Part shown: one piece after another, positions 53,496 to 53,971 of the stretch
How positions within the stretch are numbered: position 1 is the first letter of the stretch
Layout of the letters: every line of letters begins with the position of its first letter
Source: Paracoccaceae bacterium
GTDB lineage: Bacteria; Pseudomonadota; Alphaproteobacteria; Rhodobacterales; Rhodobacteraceae
Assembly: GCA_016936395.1 (NCBI GenBank)
Contig: JAFGXY010000021.1
Span: 1 to 53,971 of the forward strand
Length of the DNA stretch: 53,971 bases
Reading direction: 5' to 3'
Translations under genes and position numbers: made by a program
The notes under the pieces: generated by a model
Databases searched by the model: none
What the model saw: only the letters and a program-made list of their open reading frames with translations
What the model was told of the DNA's origin: nothing

Positions 53496-53971
53496 ATGAC
53501 CCCCCCGAAACCCGTCGTTTTGTGCATCCTTGACGGCTGGGGCATTGGCCCGGTGCGGGAATGGGACGCCACCGCCTTGGCCCACACCCCCAATTTCGAT
53601 GCGCTGATGGCCACCTGCCCGCATGCCACCCTGACCACCTTCGGCCCCGATGTCGGCCTGCCCACCGGGCAGATGGGCAACTCGGAGGTCGGGCATACCA
53701 ACATCGGCGCAGGTCGGGTGGTGGCGATGGACCTTGGCGCCATTGATCTGGCGGTCGAGGATGGCAGCTTTGCCACCAACCCGGCCCTTCTGGCCTTTGC
53801 CGATGCGGTCAAGGCCAAGGGCGGCACCGCGCATCTGATGGGGGTTGTGTCCGATGGCGGGGTGCATGGCCATATCAGCCATGTGATTGCCGCCTGCCGC
53901 GCCCTGACCGACCTTGGCCTGCCGGTGGCGCTGCACGCCATCACCGATGGCCGCGACGTGCCCCCCTCCTC
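53496..53971 (+). CDS. gpmI: Cofactor-independent phosphoglycerate mutase GpmI (partial, 5' end)
   Basis: The first 158 codons; the rest lies beyond the window. The start MTPPKPVVLCILDGWGIGP contains the first metal Asp, and GQMGNSEVGHTNIGAG holds the catalytic Ser that carries the phosphate. VSDGGVHGH and HAITDGRDVPP bind the substrate. It interconverts 3- and 2-phosphoglycerate in glycolysis. GAGG lies upstream of the ATG. Confidence 0.95.
   Translation, partial: MTPPKPVVLCILDGWGIGPVREWDATALAHTPNFDALMATCPHATLTTFGPDVGLPTGQMGNSEVGHTNIGAGRVVAMDLGAIDLAVEDGSFATNPALLAFADAVKAKGGTAHLMGVVSDGGVHGHISHVIAACRALTDLGLPVALHAITDGRDVPPS

Overview
The window is GC-rich, tightly packed DNA from an alphaproteobacterium, most likely of the Rhodobacter/Paracoccus group (Rhodobacteraceae). 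The reasons are the linked ccoNOQP, ccoGHIS, fnrL and hemN block with perfect FNR boxes, a membrane-anchored CycM-type cytochrome c, an alphaproteobacterial-style ClpS, and a second, E. coli-like complex I operon with a fused nuoCD, a combination known from Rhodobacter-type bacteria. No photosynthesis gene, tRNA, transposase, integrase or CRISPR array was seen.

Layout. 1-5230: tail of an unknown gene, a minus-strand run clpS - rsmC-like - degenerate SDR, then a HAD hydrolase and a lipoprotein-like D,D-carboxypeptidase with a SPOR domain. 5296-16617: a microaerobic respiration block. It holds ccoGHIS (copper delivery and assembly of cbb3 oxidase) and ccoNOQP (the oxidase), both on the minus strand, then a universal stress protein, the oxygen sensor fnrL and the anaerobic haem gene hemN. 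Four consensus FNR boxes sit in its three control regions. 16628-23602: a yejABEF-type peptide importer with a glycosyltransferase joined to its end. 23780-29700: housekeeping genes (cytochrome c, pheA, an SRPBCC protein, nudC, a cpdB-like nucleotidase, a HAD phosphatase) and the SRP RNA gene ffs.

29953-38534: the most unusual part, an accessory module. A TetR regulator faces an ABC importer (ATPase, Tat-type binding protein, permease), followed by an OsmC-like protein, an acyl-CoA-dehydrogenase-fold flavoprotein without the usual catalytic Glu, a two-domain rhodanese, cyanase and a FAD/NAD(P)H reductase. I infer an uptake and breakdown route for a nitrogen (perhaps sulfur) compound that ends in cyanate, which cyanase converts to ammonia and CO2. 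Two related palindromic boxes in the 405-bp divergent region are candidate TetR operators. The ATPase gene is split by a perfect 22-bp tandem duplication; removing one copy restores a 294-residue reading frame exactly. A second perfect tandem duplication (15 bp) lies in the same control region.

39099-53401: nuoA-B-CD-E-F-G-H-I-J-K-L-M-N, a complete complex I operon with ten 4-nt ATGA overlaps and a near-consensus FNR box upstream. The window ends inside gpmI. Respiration genes and their oxygen control (FNR boxes at cco, usp, fnrL/hemN, probably nuo) therefore flank the cyanate module on both sides.
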